Origin: Scalesia atractyloides
Taxonomy: Eukaryota; Streptophyta; Magnoliopsida; Asterales; Asteraceae
NCBI GenBank assembly: GCA_947069175.1
Contig: CAMTDV010000027.1
Location: 43,289,369-43,353,368, forward strand
Direction: 5' to 3'
Length of the DNA: 64,000 nt
A model generated the notes under the pieces. That model was not told the origin of the DNA. It saw nothing but the letters and a program-made list of their open reading frames with translations, and did no database searches. A program made the position numbers and the translations under genes. Shown here piece by piece: positions 32,417 to 44,441 of this stretch. The stretch's first letter is position 1. Each line of letters starts with the position of its first letter.

Positions 32417-32874
32417 TTTGGCTCTTTCCTTGTTCAAAACCAAGCTCAGTGTTGTGTCTGAGCTAGTTTGAAGGTTTCTTGAAGTGTTCTTGAACTCCCA
32501 GCAGAAAAACTTAAGTTTTGAATAGATAACTAACTTAAAACTTGGTTAAAATCTATTATATCCAGAAAGTTTTCATTAAAATTTTCTTTTGTTTTGTTCA
32601 AGTTGAACACATTTGTAGAAGAAATTCACCAGAAAACTCATCCGTACGAAATTTTCGTACGAAGGAACTCATCCGTACGAAGTTGATTCGTACGAAAGAA
32701 CTCATCCGTACGAAATTGATTCGTACGAATAATCTTCGTTATTGTTTGTTTTTCATACTTCAGATTTTCAAAGCTGTGTGCTTTTCAAGTATTTTCAAAA
32801 TTGTGAACTTTTAAAAGGTAATTGTTATTTTCAAACCTTAAACCTTTAAATTTTTCATAAATCAAGAAAATATA
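32417..32874 (+). other. copia-2 leader with palindromic repeats
   Basis: This is a non-coding leader before gag. At 32639-32742 there are about six copies of TCGTACGAA-type palindromes, such as CATCCGTACGAAATT and TTCGTACGAAAGAACT. Confidence 0.75.
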
Positions 32875-35800
32875 ATGAGTTCTAACCCGTGGGAATGGAG
32901 TTGTTCAAGCTCAAATAAGGAGTCTTCGCAAAGCTCCGCAACATCATGGGTAAAGTCTTTGATGCCTCAACATACAACTATGATCTCTGCAAATCAGTGG
33001 GCGTGTGTTGCAAATCAGAATCAAAGCATCCAAACTCTGTTAATGAGCGAAAGTGAAACAGGGAGTAATAACCGACCGCCGAAGTTAAATCACATGAACG
33101 ATTATCCTTCATATAAAAAGTCGTTTTCATACGTATATTCTCGGTCAAAACACGGAATTGTGGACGTGTTTCACTACCCCCTACAAGGAATCACTTGAAG
33201 AAGCTGGATCAAATCCAACCTCATTGGCCAATCTGGTCGAAAGTGACAAGAAAGCTTACGATCTAGAGAAAAAGGCATTTGCTATCCTCACACAAGCTCT
33301 GCATAAAGACATTTATCATCAGTTTGTGTATTGTACTACAACAAAAAAATTATGGGACACTTTGGAAGCAAGAGGTGAAGGTAATGCTGCTACCAGGAAG
33401 ATTCGGCATGATTTGCTCAAGAAGGAGTTTGAAGGTTTCGTTTATGGAAAATGAAACGTTGAATGATATGACCACACGATTTTATCATCTGCTCAGCGAG
33501 ATGTACTCTTACAAAGTGTTAGCAGCACCACAAGAAATTGTGATGCGATTTGCTGATGCTTTACCACTGAAATCGGGTCAATTTATTGACTTATTAAAAC
33601 ATACAGGTGTTTTGGACTCATTAGTATTTATGAATTTTTGCAGAAACTGGAGAACAAGAATGAAGAAGAACTCCGGAAGGCACAACGAGTCACTGTTCCA
33701 CAAAACCCTGAGATGTACTTCAGAGGTATTAATATAGTACAAGCTAAAGCCAGCAACCGAAGCTGCAAACCGCGTTTGTGTCAAACATGAACCCCTTCCT
33801 ACCACAACCTGTTCAATCAAGTCAGTCTGTGGGCTCGAGTACTCAAGCCTATGGACAAGCATTTTATCCGAAAGCCTTCCTTCCACAACCAAGAGATTTA
33901 GCACATCAAGCTCCACAGCAAGCTCCTCAACAAGCTTTCTATGGAAACAATTGTCAATCTACAAACCCCAACATTGTCAAACTTGACACGTCCTATCTCT
34001 CTAAAGTCAGCGTAGAAGTTGCACAAGAACATATGGAACTTCTCAACACCATGGTCAGTGCTTATTGTGGTTTAGTTGCAGGTCAAATAGGAAACATCAA
34101 TTTGACAAACGAAGACTACCAACAAATTGACCGAGATGAAATGGAGCTGATGGATATCAAGTGGGCATTTGCAAGTGCTGTGAGAAGAGCAAAGGATTAC
34201 ATGCGGAGAACAGGAAGAACCAATTTGGAGAGCAAGAAGGATACAAAATACGGCTTTGACAAAACAGCCGTTACTTGCTTCAACTGCGGAGAAAGAGGTC
34301 ACTTCAAACGGGAATGCACGAGGCCTAGAAAAGAAGGAAATCACAACTCCTTTCAAAATCAATCTCAACCACCCAACACAGCTCAGTTCAACAATGAGAG
34401 AAGAATGATAGCTGTTGGTAACTCAAACAATACCAATCAATCAGGACCTTTAAACACACAAAGAGCTTTCGTAGTTCAATCTGATGAAGGATGCGATTGG
34501 TCAGTACAGTTGGGAACTGAGAACAATGGAAGAACTACATGTTATGCGAAGATCATCGATCAAATCAAGCATGGTCACAACATTAATCTCCAGATAATGA
34601 TGATACTTCTGGGTATGCTGGTAGTTCTGATGAAGAGTGCTCAAGTTCAGGTGGTTATGGATCTGATTCTGATATCAGAAACGGGAGTGATGCTGAGGTT
34701 AGCAAGTTGCTGAGCGAAGCTGAGATGATGAAGTGTGAAAAGGTGGGTACGACGAGGAAAGCAGAAGCTGCAGTGAAGGAGACAGAGACACTCTCTACAG
34801 ATGGTGCAGCCTTCCCTCATCACACTGCCTTATGGCAAATGTTGCAGGTTCTACAAGTTAGGTAAATTCTGATTCTCCTTTAGTTTGCAATGATTGTGTT
34901 AACTTGAAATCAAAATATGAAACAGTCAACAGTCATAATCAACATTTAGTTGTTGAACTATCAAAGTGCAAAGAGGCGAATTTGGCTCTAACTCGAAATG
35001 AAAAAGAATTCAAACCTGTAATAGAAACCCTTAAGAAAAGCGTTTCTGAATTGACAAAAACAGTTTTGAATAAACAGACAGGAATTAACAACTATCGTAA
35101 TCTCCTGGAAGAAACTAAGAAAGAGTTAGCCATCGCCAAATGCGAATATGATTCGATCAAGCTCAAATTGGAAAGTTATTCTAACTCCCGCTATGTGCTT
35201 GATCATATCATTGATGTTCAAAAGCTAAAGGGAGATGTTCAATGCATTTGGTATAAGTCGTGTCCACCCCCAATAAAACACAACTATACCAAAATGCCTG
35301 ATGAAGAGGAGATGCCTCGTTTTGAACCCTCCATACCTCTGAATCCTGAAGAATTTACAGCAGGATTAGGGTTTAAATTAGACAATTCCTCTCAAGAACC
35401 AAGCAAGCCAGGAAATTCATCGTCTGATATTGTTCAAAATCCTTCTGATGAAGATGAAGATGATACATCAGATGATGAATCAAGAAAAAATGATCAGGAT
35501 CAGCCTCTTGATGAAAAAAAAGAGTAGAACTTTCTGCTGCTCCTAGTACTAATAATGTTGAGAATCAAGAGACTGCTCCTAAGAAATTTGTGAAGACAAA
35601 AGTGTCTACACAAGAAACAGATAATGTGTTGTATACACTGGTTTGAGATAAGAAAATCTACTCTAATAAAGATTTTCCAATTAAAAATGTAAACCCTATC
35701 TCTATTGATCAAGTGTTTGAAAAGTCAACAACTAAATTTTTAGAGAAGGAAAAGCCAACCAAATCACAACCATTATCAGTTTCAACAGAAAAGCAAGAGA

Positions 35801-36527
35801 AGCGAGTTGAAAAGCCTGCAGTTTCTCAATCAAAGGTTGAAGCAAAAGGCTCTCGCTACAAGAAAGGCTTAAAAATGTTAAATTTGTGAGTTCAAAGGGT
35901 ACTGATGAAGGCGAAACTTTTCAAGGAAAGTCTAATATAGATTTTGTACAAAAATTTAAGATTTTGAAAAGATATAGTCAAAATAATTATACCCAACATA
36001 CGGGTGGATGTCATGAAAATGAACCCAGTACATCAAGACCCACAAGTTCAACATCAAGCCGAGAAACACGATCTCCTAGTTTTGTTGAAAGGAGAACATT
36101 ATTCAAATATGGAGAATTGGGCCACATTATAAAAGATTGTAAAAATACACCCAAACTAAGATTTGTGGAAAGAACCCCTCATGAACAAACTTGCAAACGT
36201 AGATCTATTTCTCCAACACAAGATAAACGGAATATTAAAGCACAAAAAGAGAAACAAAAATGTAAACAAGTAAAAGCAATTGAAAAAGCTTTAAAACCGG
36301 ATTCTTCAAAAAGGAATCCAAGATCTTCAAATTTAATAAAACCTGAAACTGTTAAAACTGTAAATAATAGTCAATCTGGTAATAATCAACGATCTTGGAA
36401 ACCAAAGACCGGTAGTGGTTCAAGAGGTGGAACACAATTTTCAAATCATCAAGAAATTGAGATCACATTTCTTGATGATAAGGGGCGACCCAAGACCACT
36501 AAGGCTTGGGTCCCCATCTCAAACTAA
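32875..36527 (+). pseudogene. copia-2 gag, frameshifted
   Basis: The N-terminus is in frame 32875-33198 (PPKLNHMNDYPSYKKSF, matching PPKLINLGDYGGWQERF of copia-1). The UBN2-type core continues in 33158-33454 (TTKKLWDTLEARGEG) and 33279-33737. Frame 33778-34713 carries MELMDIKWAFASAVRRA and a perfect CCHC knuckle, CFNCGERGHFKREC. Frames 34904-35527 and 35886-36527 give a coiled, acidic then Lys-rich C-terminus with a second, degenerate knuckle and the end AWVPISN. At least four frame breaks make it inactive. The part after 35319 is duplicated at 9225. Confidence 0.82.
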
Positions 36528-36540
36528 TCTGGTTTCTGAA

Positions 36541-36728
36541 ATGTGCAGGGTGTTCCATGAGGAACTGTGAATAGTCATTGGATTGTTGATAGTGGAGCAT
36601 CAAGACACATGACGGGCGACTTACGGCTCCTGTATGATGTGAAAAGCATTCGGGGTGGTTATGTTGCATTTGCTGGTGATAAAGGTGGGTACATCACTGG
36701 AGGGCTTAAATCATCATTAGCTCAATAA
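36541..36728 (+). pseudogene. copia-2 protease fragment
   Basis: It encodes the protease motif around IVDSGASRHMTGD and GDKGGYITG, as at 10449-10634. Here an in-frame stop precedes the motif (TGA at 36558-36560 against GGA in copy 1). The sequence ends at block X, and the rest of pol is missing. Confidence 0.75.
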
Positions 36729-37268
36729 GTCTTCAGACTCTGTTCTGCATTGCTCCCCACATGAACCCCTTTCTTGACATAGAACTTGACTAGCTTCCGG
36801 GAGGTCATTGCATCATCTTCGTACTTCTTGTCAAACAAAATTTTGTTGTCTTTTGGAATTTGCGGATCATTCCTTGAGAAGTTTATCAAATTAAACTGAT
36901 CAAAAATGCAAAGAACCTTTCCCTGTTTGCTTGTTTTAGACACTGCTTCAGGTGTTTTCACTTTGTACCACCAACGCTTGAAATCATTGACGAGTAAGTC
37001 TTACCTGATCTTGTGGAGTGGAGCCTTTCCATTACCTTTACCGGAGGATAGACTAGTGAAACCCACGGTTTATTTTTTACAAGATGTTTTCTAAACTTGT
37101 CTTTAACAACTTTAGCCTTTGTCTGTCTAATCCTTTCCCAACCAAGAGAACTTACCTTTTAATAAACATGAGTAATGTGATTCTCGAGCGTGTTCTCCTT
37201 ATGTTGACCATGGGTAATTGGGCTAAGATATTACGTTCACAAACTGGGAGACTCCCGACGCTCTTAAA
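36722..37268 (-). pseudogene. block X, copy 2
   Basis: It is nearly identical to 10628-11174 at an offset of 26,094 bp. The minus-strand frame is shorter (36722-36961), cut by a substitution that creates a stop near 37005. It ends with TTAAA at 37264-37268 before LTR_B. Confidence 0.6.
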
Positions 37269-37413
37269 TGTAACAATTGTGTAAAACGGGTTCCAAAAAT
37301 CCGCACCAATTATTAATCAACTATGGATAATTATTAGTGTTGTTCATTTTAAGTTGTCACAATTAGCTAATATTATTAAAATTTAACCTATAAATAAAAC
37401 AATAATTAAGTTT

Positions 37414-37464
<51 letters not shown>

Positions 37465-37465
<1 letters not shown>

Positions 37466-37536
37466 GAGCAAACCGGAATCGAACCCGGGTCTCCCACACG
37501 CGCGCACACACCAAACACCACTACACTATACACGCC
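37465..37536 (-). other. tRNA-like module, antisense in LTR_B
   Basis: A 72-nt copy of 11352-11423 with very few differences; the B box is kept. Confidence 0.6.
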
Positions 37537-38092
37537 TTATTGTTTCTTTCTGGAACAAAATAAGTTTTATAGTCGAATTATCGAATAAGCCTGCAATGAA
37601 GGCTTCATCTTCGGAGCTGTCAAGCCCAAATCAAAACGTGTAACATTTATTACCAATCTTTAACGGATATAACTGATGCCTAATGTCTGTTATAACCAAA
37701 ATTTTCAAATCCTATTCATCATGAGCATTCGAATTATAACCGAAAACATTAAAGGTGATCAATTTCATTGTTGCTTAAAATACCATATGCAAACCACTCC
37801 CAAAGCTCTCACATACCTCCAATTGCGTTTCGGAAAGACACTGCTCAATCAAGAACCTAGTTTAGTCGCCGGAAATTTCGTTTCTGTTTGCCGGAATTGC
37901 CGTCGAAACACCTCGGTCGCCGGTAAACCTTTAATTTTGTTATTGGAAATTGTTTTGATCTGCTTTGATTCAACGTATAGTATTATAGTCGGGTTTTTTT
38001 TAAGTGCGATCATTAAACCGAATCTGGGTGTTCTAAATGAATAAGATGAAGTTAAATACTTTATATGTATAATTAAATTTGGGTTTTTAAGT

Positions 38093-38174
38093 GGGTTAGA
38101 CACATAGTCCAGCGGTGGACTATGTGCAATGTTAAAGCACAGGCTTTGGATTCGACTTGTGTGTGTATCCGGTT
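38093..38174 (+). other. tRNA-like module M1 in LTR_B
   Basis: Perfect 11-bp hairpin CACATAGTCCA with loop GCGG. Confidence 0.6.
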
Positions 38175-38259
38175 CCAACTCCATCAAAACGTTTTTCTTT
38201 TTAATCTAAGCAAAACACTCACAGTTGATAGTTAATATAATATAAATCATATTATAAAT

Positions 38260-38342
38260 GGGTTAGACACCCAGCCCAATTGGTTGGGCTGGGTGCCAAA
38301 CAAGTTGAAGGCGCGGGTTCGATCCACGCTATGCACAACCGG
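38260..38342 (+). other. tRNA-like module M2 in LTR_B
   Basis: Perfect 12-bp hairpin CACCCAGCCCAA with loop TTGG, then the B box GGGTTCGATCC. Confidence 0.65.
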
Positions 38343-38429
38343 TCTAGTGATTTCAAAAACATTTTTAATTAAATAAAATCCTGATAATCATAAAGAGTGT
38401 ATAAGAGTAATTAAATACCAAATCTAAAC

Positions 38430-38507
38430 GGGCTAGACACGTAGCTCAGTTGGAAGAGCTGCGTGCACGCAACCCAGAGGTCTCAAGTTCGAATCCCATC
38501 ACACGCA
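38430..38507 (+). other. tRNA-like module M3 in LTR_B
   Basis: A box TAGCTCAGTTGG, stem CACGTAGCTC / GAGCTGCGTG, and B-box-like GTTCGAATCC. Confidence 0.65.
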
Positions 38508-39540
38508 TACGAAAATCGCTAAAGAACCGGTCAGTCAAGTCGGTCAGGTCGGTCAGACCTGACACTTTATTTTTTTAATAATATATAATTTTATTTTATT
38601 TTATTTTATTTAGTTACTTCTATTACTTATATATATATAGTATTTTAGTTAAAATTCAAATAAAAATGTTTAAAAATACAAATATGATCTAAAAAAATTA
38701 TAAAAAACCACAAAATCTAATAAAAGTATTAAATCAAAATATTAAATTTGATTATATTTATCGAATTATCGTATTACTATTTTAGGTTAGTTTACGCTCG
38801 CCGATCAAATCCTCAAATTCGTGCGCACCCATCATCATCCAAGAAACGCAACCACTGTGAGTGAATCCTTAGAAATTCCCCTTTTATTCATGGCTTGGGG
38901 TGTATCATGTGTCGTACTTGATTTTATTTAATCAACCACTTGTGCTAATATCATTACGTGATCAATGTGTATATTTGTTTGTGTGGTTTTGTGTGATTAC
39001 ATTTTAACATTTCAGTGCAATCATTCATTAGGCCCATCAGTTCCTCGTGGGATACGAGTTGAGCATCAGGTGCCTCATTAGATCGGCTCCATTTGATTAA
39101 GCCTGGATCTCAAGTTCATCATTCATCATGCATGTGTTCATTGTGGATATTATGTGGTTTATGATTGGTTATATATATATACATGTGCTCACTTATGATT
39201 TATGCACAATTTTTATTCAAACAACAAAAACAATACAACTGTTTAAAAATTTTTATAAGATTCACTCACCAACTTTTGTTGACCCAAATCTTTTGTTTTA
39301 CGCGTGATACAGGTGAACAAGCTGAAGAAAGAAACACATAGGAATAGCCTTAGAAGATTAAACAAAACTATTATATTCTGAAAAATGTTTTGATTTTATT
39401 TATGCTTGTATGACTCATTGTGTTTGAAGTTTTAATTTTAATTTAATAAATATGAAACTCATTAGTAAATGCCATGAGCTTTGGTGATAACCCAATTATA
39501 CCCCGACTTTTATTTCCGCTGCGGGTCGGGTGTGACAGAT

Positions 39541-39552
39541 TGGTATAAGAGC
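39541..39552 (+). other. primer-binding site after LTR_B, one mismatch
   Basis: It reads TGGTATAAGAGC, one change from the initiator-Met complement at position seven. Confidence 0.8.
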
Positions 39553-40000
39553 TTGTGACTATAGGGATATAGGATAGGTTATTAGACCCTTAGAGCCTAT
39601 ACTATAGTTGATTAGATTTTAAATGTTTATGTGTTACATGCAAAACTCATGATGTTTATGTGTATCATGTTTATTTCACACATAATTATATGCAAACACT
39701 TTCACTATTATATGTCAAAATGTGATGCTTATTATAGTCTATACATATTGTTAGCATATCATGCCTATGCAAGCATACACATAACAATTTCACAGTTTTT
39801 CATGATTTTCTTCTCAAAGGTTTTTCAATGTTTTTATGTTTTCAATCACATCGAAGTGAGTTCCATGACGGGTATGTAGTAACTGGAAGGGTACGAGTAC
39901 CGGTAGTCGGAACGTCCTGTCTAGGCTTGGCATTCGTATAAATCCAGGTAATGGACCAGTTTGCCTACCTTGGGACTAACGATGAGAGTACGAAGGACCT
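39553..40000 (+). other. gypsy leader fragment after LTR_B
   Basis: It is colinear with 13434-13882 of gypsy-A, then switches at ACCT (39997-40000) to block X. All of gag-pol is absent. Confidence 0.8.
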
Positions 40001-40352
40001 TTCCCTGTTTGCTTGTTTTAGACACAACTTCAGGTGTTTTCACTTTGTACCACCAACGCTTGAAATCATTGACGAGTAAGTCTTGCCTGATCTTGTGGAG
40101 TGGAGCCTTTCCATAACCTTTACCGGAGGATAGACTAGTGACACCCACGGTTTATTTTTTACAAGATGTTTTCTAAACTTGTCTTTAACAACTTTAGCCT
40201 TTGTCTGTCTAATCCTTTTCCTAACCAAGAGAACTTACCTTTTAATAAACATGAGTAATGTGATTCTCGAGCGTGTTCTCCTTATGGGTGACCATGGGTA
40301 ATTGGGCTAAGATATTACATTCACAAACTGGGAGACTCCTGAAGCTCTTAAA
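39997..40352 (-). pseudogene. block X, copy 3 (partial)
   Basis: It matches the right part of block X, from about 10822 of copy 1. The minus-strand frame at 40040-40228 carries basic sequence such as RQTKAKVVKDKFRKHLV. It ends with TTAAA at 40348-40352. Confidence 0.55.
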
Positions 40353-40510
40353 TGTAACAATTGTGTAAAACGGGTTCCAAAAACCCGCACCAATTATTAA
40401 TCAAGTATGGATAATTATTAGTGTTGTTCATTTTAAGTTGTCACAATTAGCTAATATTATTTAACCTATAATAAAACAATAATTAAGTTTAAAATATATA
40501 TATATATAAA

Positions 40511-40582
40511 GGAGCAAACCGGAATCGAACCCGGGTCTCCCACACGCGCACACACACCAAACACCACTACACTACACACACC
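40511..40582 (-). other. tRNA-like module, antisense in LTR_C
   Basis: A 72-nt copy of the antisense module; the minus-strand start is changed from GGCGTG to GGTGTG. Confidence 0.55.
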
Positions 40583-41127
40583 TTATTGTTTCTTTCTGGA
40601 ACAAAATAAGTTTTATAGTCGAATTATCGAATAAGCCTGCAATGAAGGCTTCATCTTCGGAGCTGTCAAGCCCAAATAGAAACGTGTAACGTTTATTCCC
40701 AATCTTTAACGGATATAACTGATGCCTAATGTCAGTTATAACCGAAATTTTTAAATCCTATTCATCATGAGCATTCGAATCATAACCGAAAACATTAAAG
40801 GTGATCAATTTCATTGTTGCTTATAAATACCATATGCAAACCACTCCCAAAGCCAATTGCGTTTTGGAAAGACACTGCTCAATCAAGAACCTAGTTCAGT
40901 CGCCGGAATTTTCGTTTTTGTTCGCCGGAATTGCCGTCGGAACACCTCGGCCGCCGGTAAACCTTTAATTTTGTTATTGGAAATTGTTTTGCTCTGCTTT
41001 GATTCAACTTATAGTATTATAGTCGGGTTTTTTTTGAAGTGGGATCATTAAACCGAATCTGGGTGTTCTAGATGAAGAAGATGAAGTTAAATACTTTATA
41101 TGTATAATTAAATTTGGGTTTTTAAAT

Positions 41128-41210
41128 GGGTTAGACACATAGTCCAGCAGTGGACTATGTGCAATGTTAAAGCACAGGCTTTGGGTTCGACTTGTGTGTG
41201 TATCAGGTTC
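41128..41210 (+). other. tRNA-like module M1 in LTR_C
   Basis: Perfect 11-bp hairpin with loop GCAG; the B-box-like site reads GGGTTCGAC. Confidence 0.6.
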
Positions 41211-41294
41211 CAACTCCATCAAAACGTTTTTCTTTTTAATCTAACCAGAACACTCACAGTTGATAGTTAAATTTAATATAAATCATATTATAAA

Positions 41295-41357
41295 TGGGTT
41301 AGAGGCTGGGTGCCAAACAAGTTGAAGGCGCGGGTTCGATCCCGCTATGCGCAACCC
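41295..41357 (+). other. tRNA-like module M2 in LTR_C, hairpin deleted
   Basis: About 20 bases covering the left arm and loop of the M2 hairpin are lost, while the B box GGGTTCGATCCC remains. Confidence 0.6.
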
Positions 41358-41445
41358 GTCTAGTGATTTTAAAAACCTTTTTAATTAAATAAAATCCTGA
41401 TAATCATAAAGAGTGTATAAGAGTAATTAAAAACCAAATCTAAAC

Positions 41446-41523
41446 GGGCTAGACACGTAGCTCAGTTGGAAGAGCTGCGTGCACGTAACCTAGAGGTCTC
41501 AAGTTCGAATCCCATCACACGCA
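41446..41523 (+). other. tRNA-like module M3 in LTR_C
   Basis: A box TAGCTCAGTTGG, B-box-like GTTCGAATCC and 10-bp stem kept. Confidence 0.65.
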
Positions 41524-42555
41524 TACGAAAATCGCTAAAGAACCGGTCAGTCAAGTCGGTCAGGTCGGTCAGACCTGACACTTTATTTTTTTTTAATAAT
41601 ATATAATTTTATTTTATTTTATTTAGTTACTTCTATTACTTATATATATATAGTATTTTAGTTAAAATTCAAATAAAAATGTTTAAAAATACAAATATGA
41701 ATAGATCTAAAAAAAATTATAAAAACCACAAAATCTAATAAAAGTAATAAATCAAAATATTAAATTTGATTATATTTATCGAATTATCGTATTACTATTT
41801 TAGGTTAGTTTACGCTCGCCGATCAAATCCTCAAATTCGTGCGCACCCATCATCATCCAAGAAACGCAACCACTGTGAGTGAATCCTTAGAAATTCCCCT
41901 TTTATTCATGGCTTGGGGTGTATCATGTGTCGTACTTGATTTTATTTAATCAACCACTTGTGCTAATATCATTACGTGATCAATGTGTATATTTGTTTGT
42001 GTGGTTTTGTGTGATTACATTTTAACATTTCAGTGCAATCATTCATTAGGCCCATCAGTTCCACGTGGGATACGAGTTGAGCATCAGGTGCCACATTAGA
42101 TCGGCTCCGTATAATTGAGCCTTGATCTCAAGTTCATCATTCATCATGTCATGTGTTCATTGTGGATATTATGTGGTTTGTGATTGGTTATATATATACA
42201 TATGCTCACTTATGATTTATGCACAATTTTTATTCAAACAACAAATATAATACAACTGTTTAAATATTTTACTAAGATTCACTCACCAACTTTTGTTGAC
42301 CCAAATCTTTTGTTTTACGCATGATACAAGTGAACAAGCTGAAGAAAGAAACACATAGGAATGGCCTTAGAAGATTAAACAAAACTATTATATTCTGAAC
42401 AATGTTTTGATTTTATTTATGCTTGTATGACTCATTGTGTTTGAAGTTTTAATTTCAATTTAATCAATATGAAACTCATTAGTAAATGTCATGAGCTTTG
42501 GTGATAACCCAATTATACCCCGACTTTTATTTCCGCTGCGGGTCGGGGTGTGACA

Positions 42556-43121
42556 TTAAATCCCAAGCTTGAAACATATTGGAGGTCGTCCTTCCTCTTA
42601 ATCACAAAAAACTTAAACTCATCATAGAAATTCCAGCTTAGAATCTCCCACTACCTTAAATTTAGGCATATTAGATTCTGTTGGCGACATATACACAACC
42701 ATTTCCCAACTAGTCAACTTAGTTGGCATATCCTCATATTACAACCCATCTTCTATTAAAACAGATCATCCTTAAGTATTACTTCCTCTGTTTCCCACTC
42801 TACCCCCGATCACCATCATCATCGTCCTATATCATTTTTGTTTGGTTGTTCATGATGGCAATCATCATATTTGGGATCTTCATGATTAATACCAAATTCT
42901 CCCCCCTGAACAACATACCTAATACCTAGCTCATATTCTAATGACGAGGAATCAGAGGGGTCTATGAGAACAGTCAGGATGAGTTGAAGGTCTGGGTGGT
43001 GAGGTTTCAGGGTGAAGATGGAAGTGGTGATGGTGGTTTGGGTAGAGATAGTTGTGCAATGGGTGGTTTGCTGGCGAATCTATGAAAGTTTAAACGAAAG
43101 GTCGTGTTGAAGTTTCCTTTA
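42556..43121 (-). pseudogene. right flank of gypsy site: continuation of block X
   Basis: It begins with the TTAAA duplication. On the minus strand, about 42561-42740 reads as coding-like sequence (motifs VVYMSPTESN, KFKVVGDSK, KFFVIKRKDDL). One frameshift lies inside it. Its last frame runs on into block X if the gypsy LTR is taken out. The rest, up to 43121, shows no feature I can name. Confidence 0.45.
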
Positions 43122-44441
43122 TGTCACACCCCAACCAATGACGAAAACATCGAGGTCAGACACTAAATTTACGATAAATAATTTAAATTCAAATTTCATT
43201 TCATTAAAATGAGCATTACATTGTTTCAAGAAAGAATTACAACAATTGCAAGTGCAAGACTAAAACCTCAAAAAGCATAAGTAAAATTTAGTGAGTTTCT
43301 AAGTCCTCCCTAGTTGATTTCTTGTAGTATCATCGTCAAACATTTCCTGCAACATGTATAAAATATTGGTCAACCAAATTATGCCGGTGAGCATACTAGT
43401 TTGTTTACATAGCATAAGTATGAATAAATATCAAATCCACATGTTTATTGTTTATAAATTATGTATCATACTAGAATACAAAGACTAAATATCGATCCAA
43501 ATTTGGCACTGGCATAACCTTATCACCGAAGTAATAAGACCATAATGAGTACTTAACAATGACCCACAAAACGGGTGGTGTGCTAGTCCTTTAGCACTAA
43601 CCATGTTAAGGGAGGCTAGCAAGGTTAATGATATATAGCTAATGATAAGAATGATCTATCATGCATGACAAATTATATAACAAATAAGCATGTTAAAGGA
43701 TTAAGTGTTTGCATAAGTTTGGTTGTATGTGTGTGAAAGTGTATTTATTACGGGTACATGTTGCAACCCAATAGTGTAAATTGGGTCTAGTATGAACTCA
43801 CTCTTTGCGAAGATTTTCAGAAAATGTGAGTGAACGGTTTAGGAGGATGGAATCACCAAAGTTATCCTAAAAAGGTAAAAAAAAAGTTGTATGAGTATGA
43901 TGATCTGGAGTTTGAAATGTAAACGAAATTTACGTATATGAAAGTACACAAAGCATATCTTACTTAGGCTATTATTTGGACACTACTTTTAGTTATGTTT
44001 TTCATAAGTGTTATACACCCATTAGAAGCCCAAAATAAGGAAAACATATTCTCATCCTTAACACATAACATTCATCCATAAATTGGTTGATATCATGGTT
44101 TGGTTTTGGAGATAACGATTATATAGTTTATAGTCAAGTATTTGAGGTACAGTAATTCACAAACCTCAAGAGAGTATTGAGCAATGCACAATATCATCAA
44201 CATTGTTAATGATTCGGATGATTCATAAGTAAGGAAATGCATAATTAAACTAGTTATTTTACGAAGTAACCAAGTGAGGTTTAACTAGCCCGGGTACTTC
44301 CAACATTGTGTGATTGGAGACTTGGTATAGTTTTACTCACTTTGTGGCTTGGAGATTACTTAGAGACTTATAAGAACATAAAAGAGTGGCATATGAACCT
44401 TAAAGTTTCTGGATTTAGACCTTAACCTAAGTCCCTCAACA
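43122..44441 (-). repeat. gypsy-type LTR-E (1320 bp)
   Basis: It begins TGTCACACCCCAACC and ends CTCAACA on the plus strand. It aligns with LTR-D and inversely with LTR-F. Neither a primer site nor a polypurine tract adjoins it, so a solo LTR is likely. The flanks CTTTA and TAGAA do not match. Confidence 0.75.

Larger units (their letters stand above)
18241..36728 (+). mobile_element. copia-2: copia element split by a gypsy insertion
   Basis: The 5' LTR begins TGTTGATACAC at 18241, is interrupted at 18525 and resumes at 32033. It ends GGACCTACA at 32402 and is followed by a perfect initiator-Met primer site. Gag and the beginning of protease run to about 36728, then the sequence passes into block X. 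No integrase, RT, RNase H or 3' LTR is present. The LTR ends and leader palindromes resemble copia-1. It lies against the broken gypsy-A integrase, so either it inserted there or a tandem-duplication junction happens to fall at its LTR end. The lost 3' end prevents a decision. Confidence 0.75.
37269..39537 (+). repeat. gypsy LTR_B (2269 bp)
   Basis: It begins TGTAACAATTG and ends GGGTCGGGTGTGACA. It is a close copy of LTR_A, and the 25-bp length difference is mostly the TA microsatellite at 37418-37461. A primer site and 0.45 kb of leader follow, then a rearrangement. Confidence 0.9.
40353..42555 (+). repeat. gypsy LTR_C (2203 bp), solo-like, with TTAAA duplication
   Basis: It starts TGTAACAATTG, ends GGTCGGGGTGTGACA, and has TTAAA on both sides (40348-40352 and 42556-42560). 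No primer site follows. This is the form of a solo LTR, or of the outer 3' LTR of the original insertion. It carries the antisense module (40511-40582), M1, a damaged M2, and M3. Confidence 0.88.

Noticed and set aside
7863..44441. LTR-D and LTR-E as the two ends of one giant element
   Set aside because: They share orientation, but neither has an adjoining primer site or polypurine tract and LTR-D is truncated, so separate solo LTRs are simpler.
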